From an uncultured Kordia sp. (lineage in GTDB: Bacteria; Bacteroidota; Bacteroidia; Flavobacteriales; Flavobacteriaceae): a DNA stretch of 64,000 nt. Where the stretch lies: NCBI RefSeq assembly GCF_947496985.1, contig NZ_CANMEZ010000004.1, positions 310,001 to 374,000 on the forward strand, read 5' to 3'. The position numbers and the translations under genes are program-made. The notes beneath the pieces are model-generated. The model was not told the DNA's origin, did no database searches, and worked only from the letters and a program-made list of their open reading frames with translations. This document shows, piece by piece, positions 35,397 to 45,102 of the stretch; within the stretch, counting starts at the first letter, position 1; each line of letters begins with the position of its first letter.

Positions 35397-36430
35397 ACAG
35401 GTAATTTTAAATACGATTGAAATTGTCCGTTTTCATTGGTATACTCGACTTTAAATTGATGATCGAATATCGCTTTTAAACGTTTTTCTACATTTGTTGC
35501 TCCAATACCTGAATCCATATATTTCTCAGAAAATAACACTTTATTTTTAGTATGTATTTCTAAAAAGTCATCGTGTATCGATATAGAAATTTCTGCCGGA
35601 TTGCTTTCATCATTCACAATTCCGTGCTTAAATAAGTTTTCTACAAAGTGAATCAATACTAATGAAGGTACGCGCTTCTCTCCTACACTTCCATTCACTT
35701 CAAAACTAACAAATAATTGATCTTCAAAGCGAATTTTATAAAAGTATATGTAATCTTCAATAAACTTTAATTCTTGCTCCAGCGACATAAAATCTTTATC
35801 AGATTCATAGGTTACATATCGTAACAGCTCTGATAATCGATGAATATCTTTAGCTGTATTTGGTTGTTTATCAATTAATTCACTATAAAAAGTATTTAAG
35901 GTGTTGAATAAAAAATGCGGACTTATTTGCGATTTTAAAAAATCAACTTCCCCTTTACTATGCGCTAATTTTAACTGAAAAAGCTTGTCTTTATTTTCAT
36001 TGTATTGTAATACTAAAAATACGATCGTACTATATAAAATAGGCTTGATTGCGTAATATGAATTATCAAAAACATAATAAATTAATTGACGTGATTTGTT
36101 ATGATAATTATGTTGTCCTGTAAATTGAAACAAAATCACTTCTTGTGTAAGATAGCGCAATCCCGCAAAGAGTAATATCATACCAAAAACCGCCACAATA
36201 AAAGGAATCAAACGTTTTTTTGACAATAATTTTGGTGCAACTACAAAGAAATTTAAGAAATACATTGCTATTGAACACAGGTAAAAAGTAAGTAATAGTC
36301 CTTGATATTCTCCGCTAAAATTGGTCATCAAACCTTTCATTCCATTAATAGAATAATCTTCTAACCATTCTAATAGTAGCAAGGCGATACCTAAAATAAC
36401 ATGATATTTCCAATGTTTTTTGATTTCCAT
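35393..36430 (-). CDS. LytS/YehU-type sensor histidine kinase
   Basis: 345 residues. Four TM helices lie in the first 150 residues (about 10-25, 44-64, 72-92, 125-145). The kinase core has FLKSQISPHFLFNTLN (His172), an N-box-like LVLIHFVENLFKHG, and a short GHKL end (GIGATNVEKRL). No periplasmic sensor is visible. It starts 281 bp from the divergent barrel gene, so a shared control region lies between. Confidence 0.9.
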   Translation of the reverse strand: MEIKKHWKYHVILGIALLLLEWLEDYSINGMKGLMTNFSGEYQGLLLTFYLCSIAMYFLNFFVVAPKLLSKKRLIPFIVAVFGMILLFAGLRYLTQEVILFQFTGQHNYHNKSRQLIYYVFDNSYYAIKPILYSTIVFLVLQYNENKDKLFQLKLAHSKGEVDFLKSQISPHFLFNTLNTFYSELIDKQPNTAKDIHRLSELLRYVTYESDKDFMSLEQELKFIEDYIYFYKIRFEDQLFVSFEVNGSVGEKRVPSLVLIHFVENLFKHGIVNDESNPAEISISIHDDFLEIHTKNKVLFSEKYMDSGIGATNVEKRLKAIFDHQFKVEYTNENGQFQSYLKLPV

Positions 36431-36635
36431 ACCACAAAAGTATCTATTTCTTACAATCTACTACTGTTTTAGGATAAAGTCCCCATTTTTTTATATCAAC
36501 ACCAAAAAATAGCAGACAAAAAATCTAGTGGAATCGTTTTTGGGTTTCGTCTTGACTTTTTATGAGATCATCTTTTTTACTGTTTTATAAACTGTTCCCT
36601 AGCTAGTTTTGATCTAATCAAAAAAAATATACGTC

Positions 36636-36656
36636 ATTCTGAACCTGATTCAGAAT
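36636..36656. repeat. Dispersed inverted repeat ATTCTGAA-CCTGA-TTCAGAAT
   Basis: Perfect eight-base arms. A CGTCATTCTGAACNTGATTCAGAAT-type element is common between genes of Flavobacteriia. It lies in the divergent spacer between kinase and barrel genes and could be a REP-like element rather than an operator. Confidence 0.5.
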
Positions 36657-36711
36657 ATAACATATAAGACAAACTAATATCAAAAAACGAATAGTCCTAA
36701 AAATCACAATC

Positions 36712-39111
36712 ATGAAACAATTCACTTTTATACTAATACTTTTCTTTTGTTCTATATCGCTTTCGCAAGAATTGACATTGACAGGAACCATACGTGCAGA
36801 GAAAACAAACGAAGTCTTGCCACTTGCAGCTGTGACTGTATTTGATGCGATCTCTGACAAATTAATTAGTTATGCATATACAGACGATAACGGAACGTAT
36901 GTAATTACTTTTACCAATAAACCATTTTATATAAAAGTAGAAACTTTAGGTTATATAATATTCAAAAGTGAATCTTTTACAGAAACAAACATAAAGAAAA
37001 CTTTGAATGTGAGTTTGAAAGTTGATGTCTCTGAATTGGATGTTGTTACAATTCTTCAAAAGAAGCGTTTGATAAAAATGACAGGCGATAAAATGATTGT
37101 AGATATTGATAAATCTGGTATCGGCGCTGGAAATGACGCGCTAGAAACTCTAAGTAAATTGCCAGGTATGCGTTTGGATAAAGATGAAAATATCATTTTT
37201 AGAGGTGATGGAAATTTACAAATCTTAATTGATGGAAAACCTTCACTCCTTTCTGGAGATGCGTTAAAGCAATTTTTAAAAACCATGGCTGGTGATAATA
37301 TCAAAGCAGTTGAAATTATTGCAAATCCGTCTGCAAAGTATGATGCTGCTGGGACTGGCGGAATTTTAAATATTCGATTAAAGAAACCAGTATATCAAGG
37401 TTTTACAGGGAATGTGTATGGTTCGGTTGGCTATGCAGAATTTATCAAAAATAGTTATGGGTTAAATTTATACAATCAGACAGAAAAATGGAATCTGAAC
37501 GCAGGTGTGTATTATGGTTATTTTGAATCAGTGAATCATAGAAATGTAGTACAGAGCATTCAAGAACCAAATTTACAAACGACTTTGGATCAAATTAATG
37601 ATTGGTTTCCTATATCTACAAGTTTGACTTCAAAATTGGGAATTTCGTATGCAGTTTCAAAAAACGCAACACTTGGAACGTCATGGAATTTCAATATCTA
37701 TAATAGTAATGAAGAAACGGAAGGAAGAACCAATGAGTTTTATAATGGCAATTATGAACGTTTTACAGTATTGAATAATACCTTAGATGAAAATAATAAG
37801 CGCCTAACAGGAAATGTGTATTATAGTTATGCTTCCGACAGTTTGGATACCAAATTTGATGCGCAAGTAAATTATGCAACATATAACAATACACAAGACC
37901 AAACAACTAGGAATGATTATTTTAATGTCTCAGATAATCAACAGTATAGAACTTCGGAAATTATAAGAAATGACAACCCTACAAAGTATAATATTTTGAG
38001 TACGCGTGTAGATTTTGAAAAAGAATTAAACGATACTTTTACCATAGAAACGGGCGCAAAGTATAGTTATGTAAGCAATCGGTACAATAATATGTTGTTT
38101 GAACGTGAACCAACTACTAATTTTCAGTTTGATACCAATCGTAGTAACGAATTAGAGTATACAGAATCGATTGGTGCAGTGTACGGAATTGTCAATTATA
38201 ATCGTAATAACTGGAGTTTTCAAGCAGGTTTACGTGCAGAATATATAGATTATAATGCCACTTCCATCACTGCCGGAATGTCTAATACGGGCGATTATGT
38301 ATCATTATTTCCATCGTTTAGCATTAATCATAATTTAGATCACAATCAATTTAAATTATCCTATAGCAGACGCATTCGTCGTCCACGTTATTTAGCATTG
38401 AATCCGTTTTTTGAATATGTGGATACATATAATGTGGAAGTCGGAAACCCTAATTTACAACCGCAGTTTACACATGCCATTGATTTTACTTGGGTTCGAA
38501 AACAAAAAACGTCTGCTTCGTTGTATACGAAGTTTACAAGTGATTTAATGGATCGTATTTTTGAATATGATGAAACTACACAAATCACAACGATGTTTCA
38601 AGCAAATATTGCGACTTCACAAGATGTTGGTATTTCATTGAATACGTCTGTTTCTCCTTTTAAATTTTGGGATATTGATTTTTATGGCGATTTCTCATAT
38701 AATCATGCTCGATCGGAAGTTCCAAATTTTAGATATGATGAAACTGGAACAAATTGGTTTTCAAGTATCAATCAGACTTTTAACCTGAAAAACGATTGGA
38801 CAATTTACTGGAATAGTTTCTATTCTGGGCGTGGACGCAATGGAAATACGGTTTCTAAACCTTCCTATGATATGTCATTTCGTGTAAAGAAGTTCTTCTT
38901 TAATGAAAAACTACGTTTGTTATTTAGAGCGGATAACATCTTTAAAACCAATAGGTGGCGAAGTATTACCGAACAAGATAATGTACGAACCAATTGGACC
39001 AATCGTTGGGAAGTGCGCAAGTTTACACTTTCATTGACCTATAATTTTGGTTCTGGAAAAAAGAAACGTGTCAAAGCAATTGATTTACGTGATGAACAAC
39101 AAAGACTTTAA
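36712..39111 (+). CDS. TonB-dependent-receptor-like outer-membrane beta-barrel protein
   Basis: 799 residues. Signal peptide 1-19. A carboxypeptidase-regulatory-like beta sandwich spans about 20-105 (LTGTIRAEKTNEVLPLAAVTV). A plug domain follows at about 110-235 (ALETLSKLPGMRLDKDENI, ILIDGKPSLLSGDALKQFL, IEIIANPSAKYDAAGTGGI near 205). The rest is a 22-strand-type barrel ending in KFTLSLTYNFGSGKKKR. The layout fits the flavobacterial outer-membrane receptor family rather than the SusC group: there is no SusD partner. Substrate unknown. The divergent LytS/LytTR genes suggest regulated expression. It ends 7 bp from the convergent ung gene. Confidence 0.86.
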   Translation: MKQFTFILILFFCSISLSQELTLTGTIRAEKTNEVLPLAAVTVFDAISDKLISYAYTDDNGTYVITFTNKPFYIKVETLGYIIFKSESFTETNIKKTLNVSLKVDVSELDVVTILQKKRLIKMTGDKMIVDIDKSGIGAGNDALETLSKLPGMRLDKDENIIFRGDGNLQILIDGKPSLLSGDALKQFLKTMAGDNIKAVEIIANPSAKYDAAGTGGILNIRLKKPVYQGFTGNVYGSVGYAEFIKNSYGLNLYNQTEKWNLNAGVYYGYFESVNHRNVVQSIQEPNLQTTLDQINDWFPISTSLTSKLGISYAVSKNATLGTSWNFNIYNSNEETEGRTNEFYNGNYERFTVLNNTLDENNKRLTGNVYYSYASDSLDTKFDAQVNYATYNNTQDQTTRNDYFNVSDNQQYRTSEIIRNDNPTKYNILSTRVDFEKELNDTFTIETGAKYSYVSNRYNNMLFEREPTTNFQFDTNRSNELEYTESIGAVYGIVNYNRNNWSFQAGLRAEYIDYNATSITAGMSNTGDYVSLFPSFSINHNLDHNQFKLSYSRRIRRPRYLALNPFFEYVDTYNVEVGNPNLQPQFTHAIDFTWVRKQKTSASLYTKFTSDLMDRIFEYDETTQITTMFQANIATSQDVGISLNTSVSPFKFWDIDFYGDFSYNHARSEVPNFRYDETGTNWFSSINQTFNLKNDWTIYWNSFYSGRGRNGNTVSKPSYDMSFRVKKFFFNEKLRLLFRADNIFKTNRWRSITEQDNVRTNWTNRWEVRKFTLSLTYNFGSGKKKRVKAIDLRDEQQRL

Positions 39112-39118
39112 GTTGAAA

Positions 39119-39787
39119 TTACCAACGAATGCCTTCAATGCGTTTGCTTACTAAATAATCATTGCAACGACTAAAGTGTTTGTTGTCAAACCAAAAACCT
39201 CTATTCGCACTTAACGGCGACGGATGTCCAGAAGTTAATACATTATGTTTTGTTTTATCAACCTTTGCTCCTTTTTTCTTGGCAAATCCGCCCCAAAGTA
39301 AGAAGACAACATTTTCTTTTTTCTCAGAAATTGCTTTGATAACAGCATCCGTAAACGTTTCCCAGCCTTGTTTTTGGTGACTTCCTGCTTGATGCGCTCT
39401 AACAGTTAAAGTGGCGTTTAATAATAGAACACCTTGCTTTGCCCAACGTTCTAAATTACCGCTTGTTGGTGGCGCAATGCCAATATCGCGTTTAATTTCT
39501 TTAAAAATATTGATCAACGATGGTGGATGTGAAACGCCATCGTTTACAGAAAAACACAAACCGTTAGCCTGCCCAACACCATGATATGGATCTTGCCCAA
39601 TAATGACTACTTTTAAACGATGAAACGGACAATGATCAAACGCAGCAAAAATCTCTTTGCCTTTCGGATAGCAAGTATTTTGTGTGTATTCTGACTTTAC
39701 AAAACTGATTAAATCTTTAAAATATGGCTTTTCAAATTCATCTTGTAAATGAAATTTCCAGCTTTCTTCAATTTTTATATTCATCAA
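39119..39787 (-). CDS. ung: Uracil-DNA glycosylase (family 1)
   Basis: 222 residues, full length for UNG. Water-activating motif GQDPYHG (64-70, Asp66), uracil pocket VSHPPSLINIF, NATLTVRAHQAGSH, and the minor-groove loop GHPSPLSANRGF (His188). It removes uracil from DNA to start base excision repair. It is convergent with the barrel gene and 142 bp from the divergent mutS2 gene. Two adjacent Met codons make the exact start ambiguous by one residue. Confidence 0.97.
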   Translation of the reverse strand: MMNIKIEESWKFHLQDEFEKPYFKDLISFVKSEYTQNTCYPKGKEIFAAFDHCPFHRLKVVIIGQDPYHGVGQANGLCFSVNDGVSHPPSLINIFKEIKRDIGIAPPTSGNLERWAKQGVLLLNATLTVRAHQAGSHQKQGWETFTDAVIKAISEKKENVVFLLWGGFAKKKGAKVDKTKHNVLTSGHPSPLSANRGFWFDNKHFSRCNDYLVSKRIEGIRW

Positions 39788-39867
39788 ACGTTGTATTAAA
39801 AAGTATATAAATTAATGTTTTGGTATGATCTTTCTAAAGCACATTTCAAAATCAATAGATAAATAAG

Positions 39868-39875
39868 TACCTTTG
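39868..39875 (+). promoter_or_regulatory. Putative -7 promoter box TACCTTTG for mutS2
   Basis: Matches the Bacteroidota TAnnTTTG consensus 54 bp upstream of the ATG. A TTTC lies about 20 bases further up, a partial match to the -33 TTTG. Confidence 0.5.
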
Positions 39876-39929
39876 CCATCGACTAAAAATCCACATGACT
39901 ATGTAGATTAAAATTAGCTCAAATTTACA

Positions 39930-42101
39930 ATGATTAAAATACATTCCAAAACATTAGACGATTTAGAATTTGAAACGGTTTTACAACAAGTTTCAGAACA
40001 TGCTGTAACTGCTTACGGAAAGCAGAAAATTAGTGATACACAACCTTTTCATGACCAGGATTTGTTACTAACGAACTTAGCGTATGTGAATGAATATCTA
40101 GCGTCCTTTGAAAATGAAAACGTGATTCCGAATCATGGTTTTGATGGAATATCATTAGAAATAAAGTTATTAGCTATTGAAAATAGCTTTTTAGAAATTG
40201 CAGGATTCCGTAAAATTTCGGCGATCTCAAATGCTGTCAATTTATTGTTGAAATTTTTTAAGAAGTTCCATGAATACTATCCAACTTTACAATCACGCGC
40301 AGAACAAATTGAATTTACAAAAGTATTAGTCACACAAATTGACAATGTAATCAATCGTTTTGGAGAAGTAAAAGATACAGCTTCGCCAGCATTGGCAAGT
40401 ATTCGAAAAGGTATTTTAAGCATTCGAGGAAAAATAAATCAGAGTTTTTCTTCTGCTTTAAGCAGATACAATCAGGCTGAATATTTAGATGAAATTCGTG
40501 AAACAGTTGTAGACAATCGTAGAGTTTTAGCAGTAAAAGCAATGCATCGCCGTAAAGTGAAAGGTGCAATTATGGGAAGTTCTAAAACGGGAAGCATTGT
40601 ATACATAGAGCCTGAAATTACCTTGCAATATTCACGTGAGTTAACCAATTTAGAATACGAGGAAAAGGAAGAAGTAACTCGTATTTTAAAAGAATTAACA
40701 GATTTTGTTCGTCCGTTTGCACCACTTTTAGAGAATTATCAAGACTTTTTAAGTGATTTAGATGTGAGTTATGCGAAAGCAAAATATGCCGCTTCTATGA
40801 ACGCGATTTTACCTGAAATTTCAGAAAACCGTGAGTTATTATTGAAAGACGCATATCATCCACTACTTTATTTAACGAATAAAGAACGAAACGAAAAAAC
40901 ATATCCACAAACCATTGAACTCAGTCAAGATAATAGGATTATTGTTATTTCTGGACCAAATGCAGGAGGAAAAAGTATTACACTAAAAACTATTGGTTTA
41001 TTGCAGTTAATGTTACAAAGTGGAATGTTGGTTCCTGTGCATGAACGTAGTAAAATGTGTTTGTTTGATAGAATTTTGACAGATATTGGAGATGGTCAAT
41101 CTATTGAAAATCATTTAAGCACCTATAGTTATCGTTTGAAACAGATGAATTATTTCTTGAAGAAATGTAATAATAAAACATTGTTTCTAATTGATGAATT
41201 TGGTACAGGAAGTGATCCTGAATTAGGTGGAGCTTTAGCAGAAACTTTCTTAGAAGTATTTTATGATCGTGAAGCTTTTGGAATTATCACAACGCATTAT
41301 TCCAATTTAAAACTACTAGCAAACGAATTACCACATGCAACCAATGCAAATATGATGTTTGATCGTAAAACATTACAACCAATTTATCAGTTGGCATTAG
41401 GGCAAGCAGGAAGTTCGTTTACCTTTGAAGTTGCTCAAAAGAATGGTATTCCGTATAGTTTAATTAACAAAGCTAAGAAGAAAATTGAACGTGGAAAAGT
41501 ACGTTTTGATGCTACAATAGCGAAACTTCAAAAAGAGCGTAGCGCTATGGAAAAAACTTCAAAATTACTAAAAGAAGAAGAAATCAGAGCACGTGAAGAA
41601 AATGAACGTTTGGAGGCATTAAATACGAAAACAAAATCGAAATTAGAAAGTTACCAACAATTGTACGATCATGATAAACGTATGATTCATTTAGGTAATA
41701 AAATCAACGAAATTGCTGATCGATATTTTGACAATAAGAAAAAACGTCCATTAATTTCTGAGTTTTTACGCATTGTAGAAACGGAGAATTCTAAACGTAA
41801 AAAACAAACTGTAAAAGAGAAAAAAATACAGAAAGTCAAGCAAAAAGAAGCTAAAAAAGAAGTCATTCAGAAAGTAGCTGTCATTCGTGAAGAAAAGAAA
41901 ATTGAAAAAAAGAAAGCTGCTAAAAAAGAAGCTCAGAAACCAAAAGCTATTTTAAAAGTTGGTGATCGTGTGCGCATGCCTGATGGAAAAGCAGTTGGAA
42001 CGATTGACAGTTTAGAAAAAGGAAAAGCAACCGTAAATTACGGACTATTTACAACAAGTATTTCTGTTGATCAATTGGAATTGGTGCAGGCTAAAAAATA
42101 G
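39930..42101 (+). CDS. mutS2: MutS2 family protein lacking a Smr domain
   Basis: 723 residues. The N-terminal MutS core helices (about 1-300) lead to the ATPase: Walker A GPNAGGKSITLKT (342-354), Walker B LFLIDEFGTGSDPELGG, and THYSNLKLLANEL. A long Lys/Glu-rich coiled coil (about 520-660) follows, then a small KOW-like end (KVGDRVRMPDGKAVGTIDS). Well-studied MutS2 proteins finish with a Smr nuclease domain; here it is absent, as I recall for other Flavobacteriia, so the endonuclease label would be unsafe. The family acts on recombination intermediates or collided ribosomes. ATG at 39930 follows a -7 box. Confidence 0.9.
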   Translation: MIKIHSKTLDDLEFETVLQQVSEHAVTAYGKQKISDTQPFHDQDLLLTNLAYVNEYLASFENENVIPNHGFDGISLEIKLLAIENSFLEIAGFRKISAISNAVNLLLKFFKKFHEYYPTLQSRAEQIEFTKVLVTQIDNVINRFGEVKDTASPALASIRKGILSIRGKINQSFSSALSRYNQAEYLDEIRETVVDNRRVLAVKAMHRRKVKGAIMGSSKTGSIVYIEPEITLQYSRELTNLEYEEKEEVTRILKELTDFVRPFAPLLENYQDFLSDLDVSYAKAKYAASMNAILPEISENRELLLKDAYHPLLYLTNKERNEKTYPQTIELSQDNRIIVISGPNAGGKSITLKTIGLLQLMLQSGMLVPVHERSKMCLFDRILTDIGDGQSIENHLSTYSYRLKQMNYFLKKCNNKTLFLIDEFGTGSDPELGGALAETFLEVFYDREAFGIITTHYSNLKLLANELPHATNANMMFDRKTLQPIYQLALGQAGSSFTFEVAQKNGIPYSLINKAKKKIERGKVRFDATIAKLQKERSAMEKTSKLLKEEEIRAREENERLEALNTKTKSKLESYQQLYDHDKRMIHLGNKINEIADRYFDNKKKRPLISEFLRIVETENSKRKKQTVKEKKIQKVKQKEAKKEVIQKVAVIREEKKIEKKKAAKKEAQKPKAILKVGDRVRMPDGKAVGTIDSLEKGKATVNYGLFTTSISVDQLELVQAKK

Positions 42102-42135
42102 ACACGCTACACTTTTGGAAAATGTTAATTTGTCA

Positions 42136-42155
42136 GTTCGAGCGCAGTCGAGAAC
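42136..42155. repeat. Dispersed intergenic element GTTCGAGCGCAGTCGAGAAC
   Basis: A partly palindromic 20-mer (TCGA repeated in inverted position, GTTC/GAAC ends) in the 142-bp spacer after mutS2. It matches an element that I recognise as frequent between genes in Flavobacteriaceae. No T-run, so termination is doubtful. Confidence 0.45.
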
Positions 42156-42212
42156 ATTTCATAAAAGATCTCAATACTAAATACTCACATCGCAAAACTA
42201 TTACAATTGTCG

Positions 42213-42220
42213 TATCTTTG
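42213..42220 (+). promoter_or_regulatory. Putative -7 promoter box TATCTTTG for the DCC gene
   Basis: Fits TAnnTTTG and lies 24 bp before the ATG at 42244, giving a short 5' leader. No -33 TTTG at the right distance was found. Confidence 0.5.
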
Positions 42221-42243
42221 TATTATTCCTAAATAGGTGAAAA

Positions 42244-42663
42244 ATGATTGAATCCTTACCAAAAGATAAGAAAATCATATTGTTTGATGGTGTTTGCAAC
42301 TTATGCAATAGTTCTATCAATAAGGTTATTGCGCGTGATACAAAGGATATATTTCGCTTTGCTTCACTACAATCAGCTATTGGTATTGCGATTCAAACAC
42401 ATTTAAAATTAGATCCTACTGACTTAGATTCTGTGATTCTGTATGAACCCACAACTGATAGATATTACGAAAAATCATCTGCAGCGTTAAGAATCATGAA
42501 TGGATTTGGAGGCGCTTGGAAACTTATGAATTTCTTCTATATTTCCCCTGCTTTTTTACGCAACATTGCCTATAATTATATTGCCAAAAACCGTTACAAA
42601 TGGTATGGTAAACAAGAAAGTTGTATGATGCCAACTCCTGAATTGAAGGCTAAGTTTTTGTAA
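42244..42663 (+). CDS. DCC-family thiol-disulfide oxidoreductase-like protein
   Basis: 139 residues. The family hallmark FDGVCNLCNSSI (14-25) holds the C-x-x-C pair Cys18/Cys21, after a strand KKIILF. FRFASLQSAIG and the C-terminal RYKWYG..SCMMPTPE complete the DUF393/DCC pattern. Small thioredoxin-fold proteins of this family are presumed redox active; partners unknown. Single gene with its own promoter box. Confidence 0.9.
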   Translation: MIESLPKDKKIILFDGVCNLCNSSINKVIARDTKDIFRFASLQSAIGIAIQTHLKLDPTDLDSVILYEPTTDRYYEKSSAALRIMNGFGGAWKLMNFFYISPAFLRNIAYNYIAKNRYKWYGKQESCMMPTPELKAKFL

Positions 42664-42826
42664 TTATTTGTAAATTATAATAAAACTTATAACCTACTTC
42701 AAAGTTATAATTCTATTCATTTCATCTAAAAAAAATGCACTTGGTATACTTTTCGCTAAAAAGTAAACAATGATTTGTATGGAGCAAAGTAGAAATACTA
42801 TTTTTACATTATTAAACCGAAAAAAC

Positions 42827-43690
42827 ATGAAACACTATATAGCTACAGCATTCCTCCTATTTATAACAATTTCTACATTCGCACAGAAAAAAGAAAAAAT
42901 TAAAGGAAATCGTGAAGTAACAACTGTTATTTATGAATTGGATCCGTTTACAACGTTAGAAATTAAAGAAGAATTAGAAATTGTACTGATTAATGGAACT
43001 ACGCCACAAGTAGAAGTAAATGCAGATGAAAATTTACACGAAGTTTTCAATATTGATGTAATTGATGGAACGCTGAGCATTTCTACATCTAAACAAATTA
43101 GGAGTCATAAAAAGTTAGAGATTTTTGTGACTATTTCCAAAGATTTAGAACGTATTCACGTGGAAAGTGAAGCAGAAATCAAATCATTAACAACATTAAA
43201 CATTAACAAAGCAGAGATTAACGTAATGGAAGATGCTGAGTTGGATTTGAAAATAAAATCAGATTCATTAGCCATTAATAGTTTTGGAAAAGCAGAACAA
43301 CGCTACGAAATTGATACAAAGGAGTTGATTTTAACAGCTTTTGAAGACGCAAATGTAAAAGCGAAAGTAAACGCTACTAAAGTGACTTCGCAAGTGGAGT
43401 TTGCAAACGTTCAATTTGAAGGACAAACAGATAGTTTATTCCTGGAAGTGAAAGAAAAAGGTGAATTTTTAGCGCCTTTATTTAAAGCAAAAGAAATCAG
43501 CGTAACAACTACTGAACAAGCCAAAGTAATCTTAAATGCTACAGAAAAGATTCAAATTGACGCGCATGACAATTCAGAAATTGATTTGTTAGGAAACCCA
43601 ACATCTATTATCATGTATAAGTTTGAAGAAGAAGCTTTGTTACGTAAAGTTGATGAAAATAGAAAAGGATTCTTTAAGCGAATTTTCTAG
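42827..43690 (+). CDS. Secreted GIN-domain (DUF2807) protein
   Basis: 287 residues from the ATG at 42827 (MKHYIATAFLLFITISTFAQ, a good signal peptide). A longer frame start at 42770 adds a hydrophilic stretch and is rejected. The mature part is a right-handed beta-helix-like GIN domain (PF10988-type): LEIKEELEIVLINGTTPQVEVNADENL, RIHVESEAEIKSLTTLNINKAEINV, and further ladder turns. Such proteins are periplasmic or surface adhesin-like; function not established. It precedes an unrelated membrane protein on the same strand (98-bp gap). Confidence 0.8.
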   Translation: MKHYIATAFLLFITISTFAQKKEKIKGNREVTTVIYELDPFTTLEIKEELEIVLINGTTPQVEVNADENLHEVFNIDVIDGTLSISTSKQIRSHKKLEIFVTISKDLERIHVESEAEIKSLTTLNINKAEINVMEDAELDLKIKSDSLAINSFGKAEQRYEIDTKELILTAFEDANVKAKVNATKVTSQVEFANVQFEGQTDSLFLEVKEKGEFLAPLFKAKEISVTTTEQAKVILNATEKIQIDAHDNSEIDLLGNPTSIIMYKFEEEALLRKVDENRKGFFKRIF

Positions 43691-43788
43691 ACACAGAACA
43701 AAACAAATCTTTACAAGTCTTTATTTCACTTTAATAAAACAGATAGCTTCCTTATATTCGCAAGAATGCTAATTTTTAAGTAAGTTTT

Positions 43789-44568
43789 ATGGGGAAAATT
43801 CTAATTGCTTTTATCATTTTCGGCGTTTTAATTGTTGGAGGATTTATGGTTTTAATTGCTTTTGTGATTAAAAAATTATCTGAACCCAAAACGACCAAAT
43901 TTATTGAAAATGAAAAGGATACGATGTACGCTAGTGTGCTGAAAAAGCGTAAAGACTTAATGTCAGATAAAACAAAAATGTATGCACAAATTACGGATGC
44001 AATGGTTTTTAATTATAAAAAAGCCGTTACATATTATAAGCTTTCAGGAACTATTTTGAATGAAAATCGTAAACCTGTTGTCGTTTTTGAACGCATTGAA
44101 CGTGGTGTGAGTACAACAGGACATATGCATGCAATGACTAAAAAGAAAGAATTCTATTTTAGTTTTACGGGTTTGGAAGCAATGTTTTATTGTGAAGGAA
44201 AATTGTTAGGTCGATTTGATAAATCAGGAACTATTTATAATCCTGATGGAAAAGAAATTGGACATGCAAAGCATCCTATTAAGGCTTCTTTCCATATAGA
44301 TTTCTTTAAAAGAACAAATCATCGCTTAGGCGAAGGCGTATTTCCATTGACACTACACGGAAGAAAACTTGCAACTATAAACGTTGCGCCAAATTATGAT
44401 GATATTTCATACGGACATTCAGTGAGTTCTGTATTTGATCATTTAGGATTTGGAACTCCAATTATTATGCTTTCTGAAAATGAAACACCTACAAAGGAAG
44501 AAGAAGATTGGTTACTCGCTTTTGCTATATTTGAAACCGCTTTTCACGGACATTGGTTAATTCCCTAA
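43789..44568 (+). CDS. Membrane-anchored hypothetical protein
   Basis: 259 residues. One N-terminal TM (about 4-28, IAFIIFGVLIVGGFMVLIAFVI) then a long soluble domain. FYFSFTGLEAMFYCEGKLLGRFDKSGTIYNPDGKEIGHA has tandem strand-turn-strand units like an LURP-one/tubby-type barrel, but I cannot claim that family. The tail is WLLAFAIFETAFHGHWLIP. Function unknown; single gene. Confidence 0.6.
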   Translation: MGKILIAFIIFGVLIVGGFMVLIAFVIKKLSEPKTTKFIENEKDTMYASVLKKRKDLMSDKTKMYAQITDAMVFNYKKAVTYYKLSGTILNENRKPVVVFERIERGVSTTGHMHAMTKKKEFYFSFTGLEAMFYCEGKLLGRFDKSGTIYNPDGKEIGHAKHPIKASFHIDFFKRTNHRLGEGVFPLTLHGRKLATINVAPNYDDISYGHSVSSVFDHLGFGTPIIMLSENETPTKEEEDWLLAFAIFETAFHGHWLIP

Positions 44569-44650
44569 CTGAGAAAGTATGTTTACTCATTCATAATTTT
44601 AATGTCATTGTGTTTGTTGTAGTTTAGATGCAATAAAACCTATATTACTT

Positions 44651-45094
44651 ATGAAAAAATATCTCTACATATGTTGTTTGTACCTCTTAACTTCTTTTTA
44701 TACACATGCACAAGAGAAAAACACACCTTACAAATCAATTGCTCACAAAAGTACATATGTTACCATTTTTGACCAATTACAAGATAAAGAACAGTTGCAT
44801 ATAAACTTTACTTCTACTGGTTGCTTCCATAGTGTTAAAGAAATAATGACTATCGAAAAGGAAAATGATGTATATTATGTTGTATTTAAAGAGAGTCGAA
44901 AAATGCTTACTTCTATTGATATAAAAGCAATTCAAAAGTTTGAAAAAGGATTGACTAGAGCCCATGATTACGGTTGTACAACTATTGATACGTATTTAAT
45001 TACATATAACGGAAGGCAACAAATGATCTCTGATGGAGGTTGTCGTTGGAATGGATATTATGACCTAAAAAAAGCATTAGGTTTTGATGAATAA
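44651..45094 (+). CDS. Small secreted Cys-containing hypothetical protein (paralogue 2)
   Basis: 147 residues, signal peptide MKKYLYICCLYLLTSFYTHAQ. The stretch QLQDKEQLHINFTSTGCFHS matches the secreted protein at 34011-34520, showing a small family. Cys in STGCFHS, DYGCTT and DGGCRWNGYY suggest disulfides; the DGGCRWNGYYDLKKAL tail is distinctive. Function unknown. A broken gene with another signal-peptide-like start follows after 8 bp. Confidence 0.6.
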   Translation: MKKYLYICCLYLLTSFYTHAQEKNTPYKSIAHKSTYVTIFDQLQDKEQLHINFTSTGCFHSVKEIMTIEKENDVYYVVFKESRKMLTSIDIKAIQKFEKGLTRAHDYGCTTIDTYLITYNGRQQMISDGGCRWNGYYDLKKALGFDE

Positions 45095-45102
45095 TAACTA
45101 TC

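Noticed and set aside
36463-36600. ACTGTT repeats in the divergent spacer (36463, 36579, 36591) as LytTR binding sites
   Set aside because: Spacing of 12 bp and AT-rich context do not fit the usual ~21-bp period of LytTR direct repeats; too weak to call.
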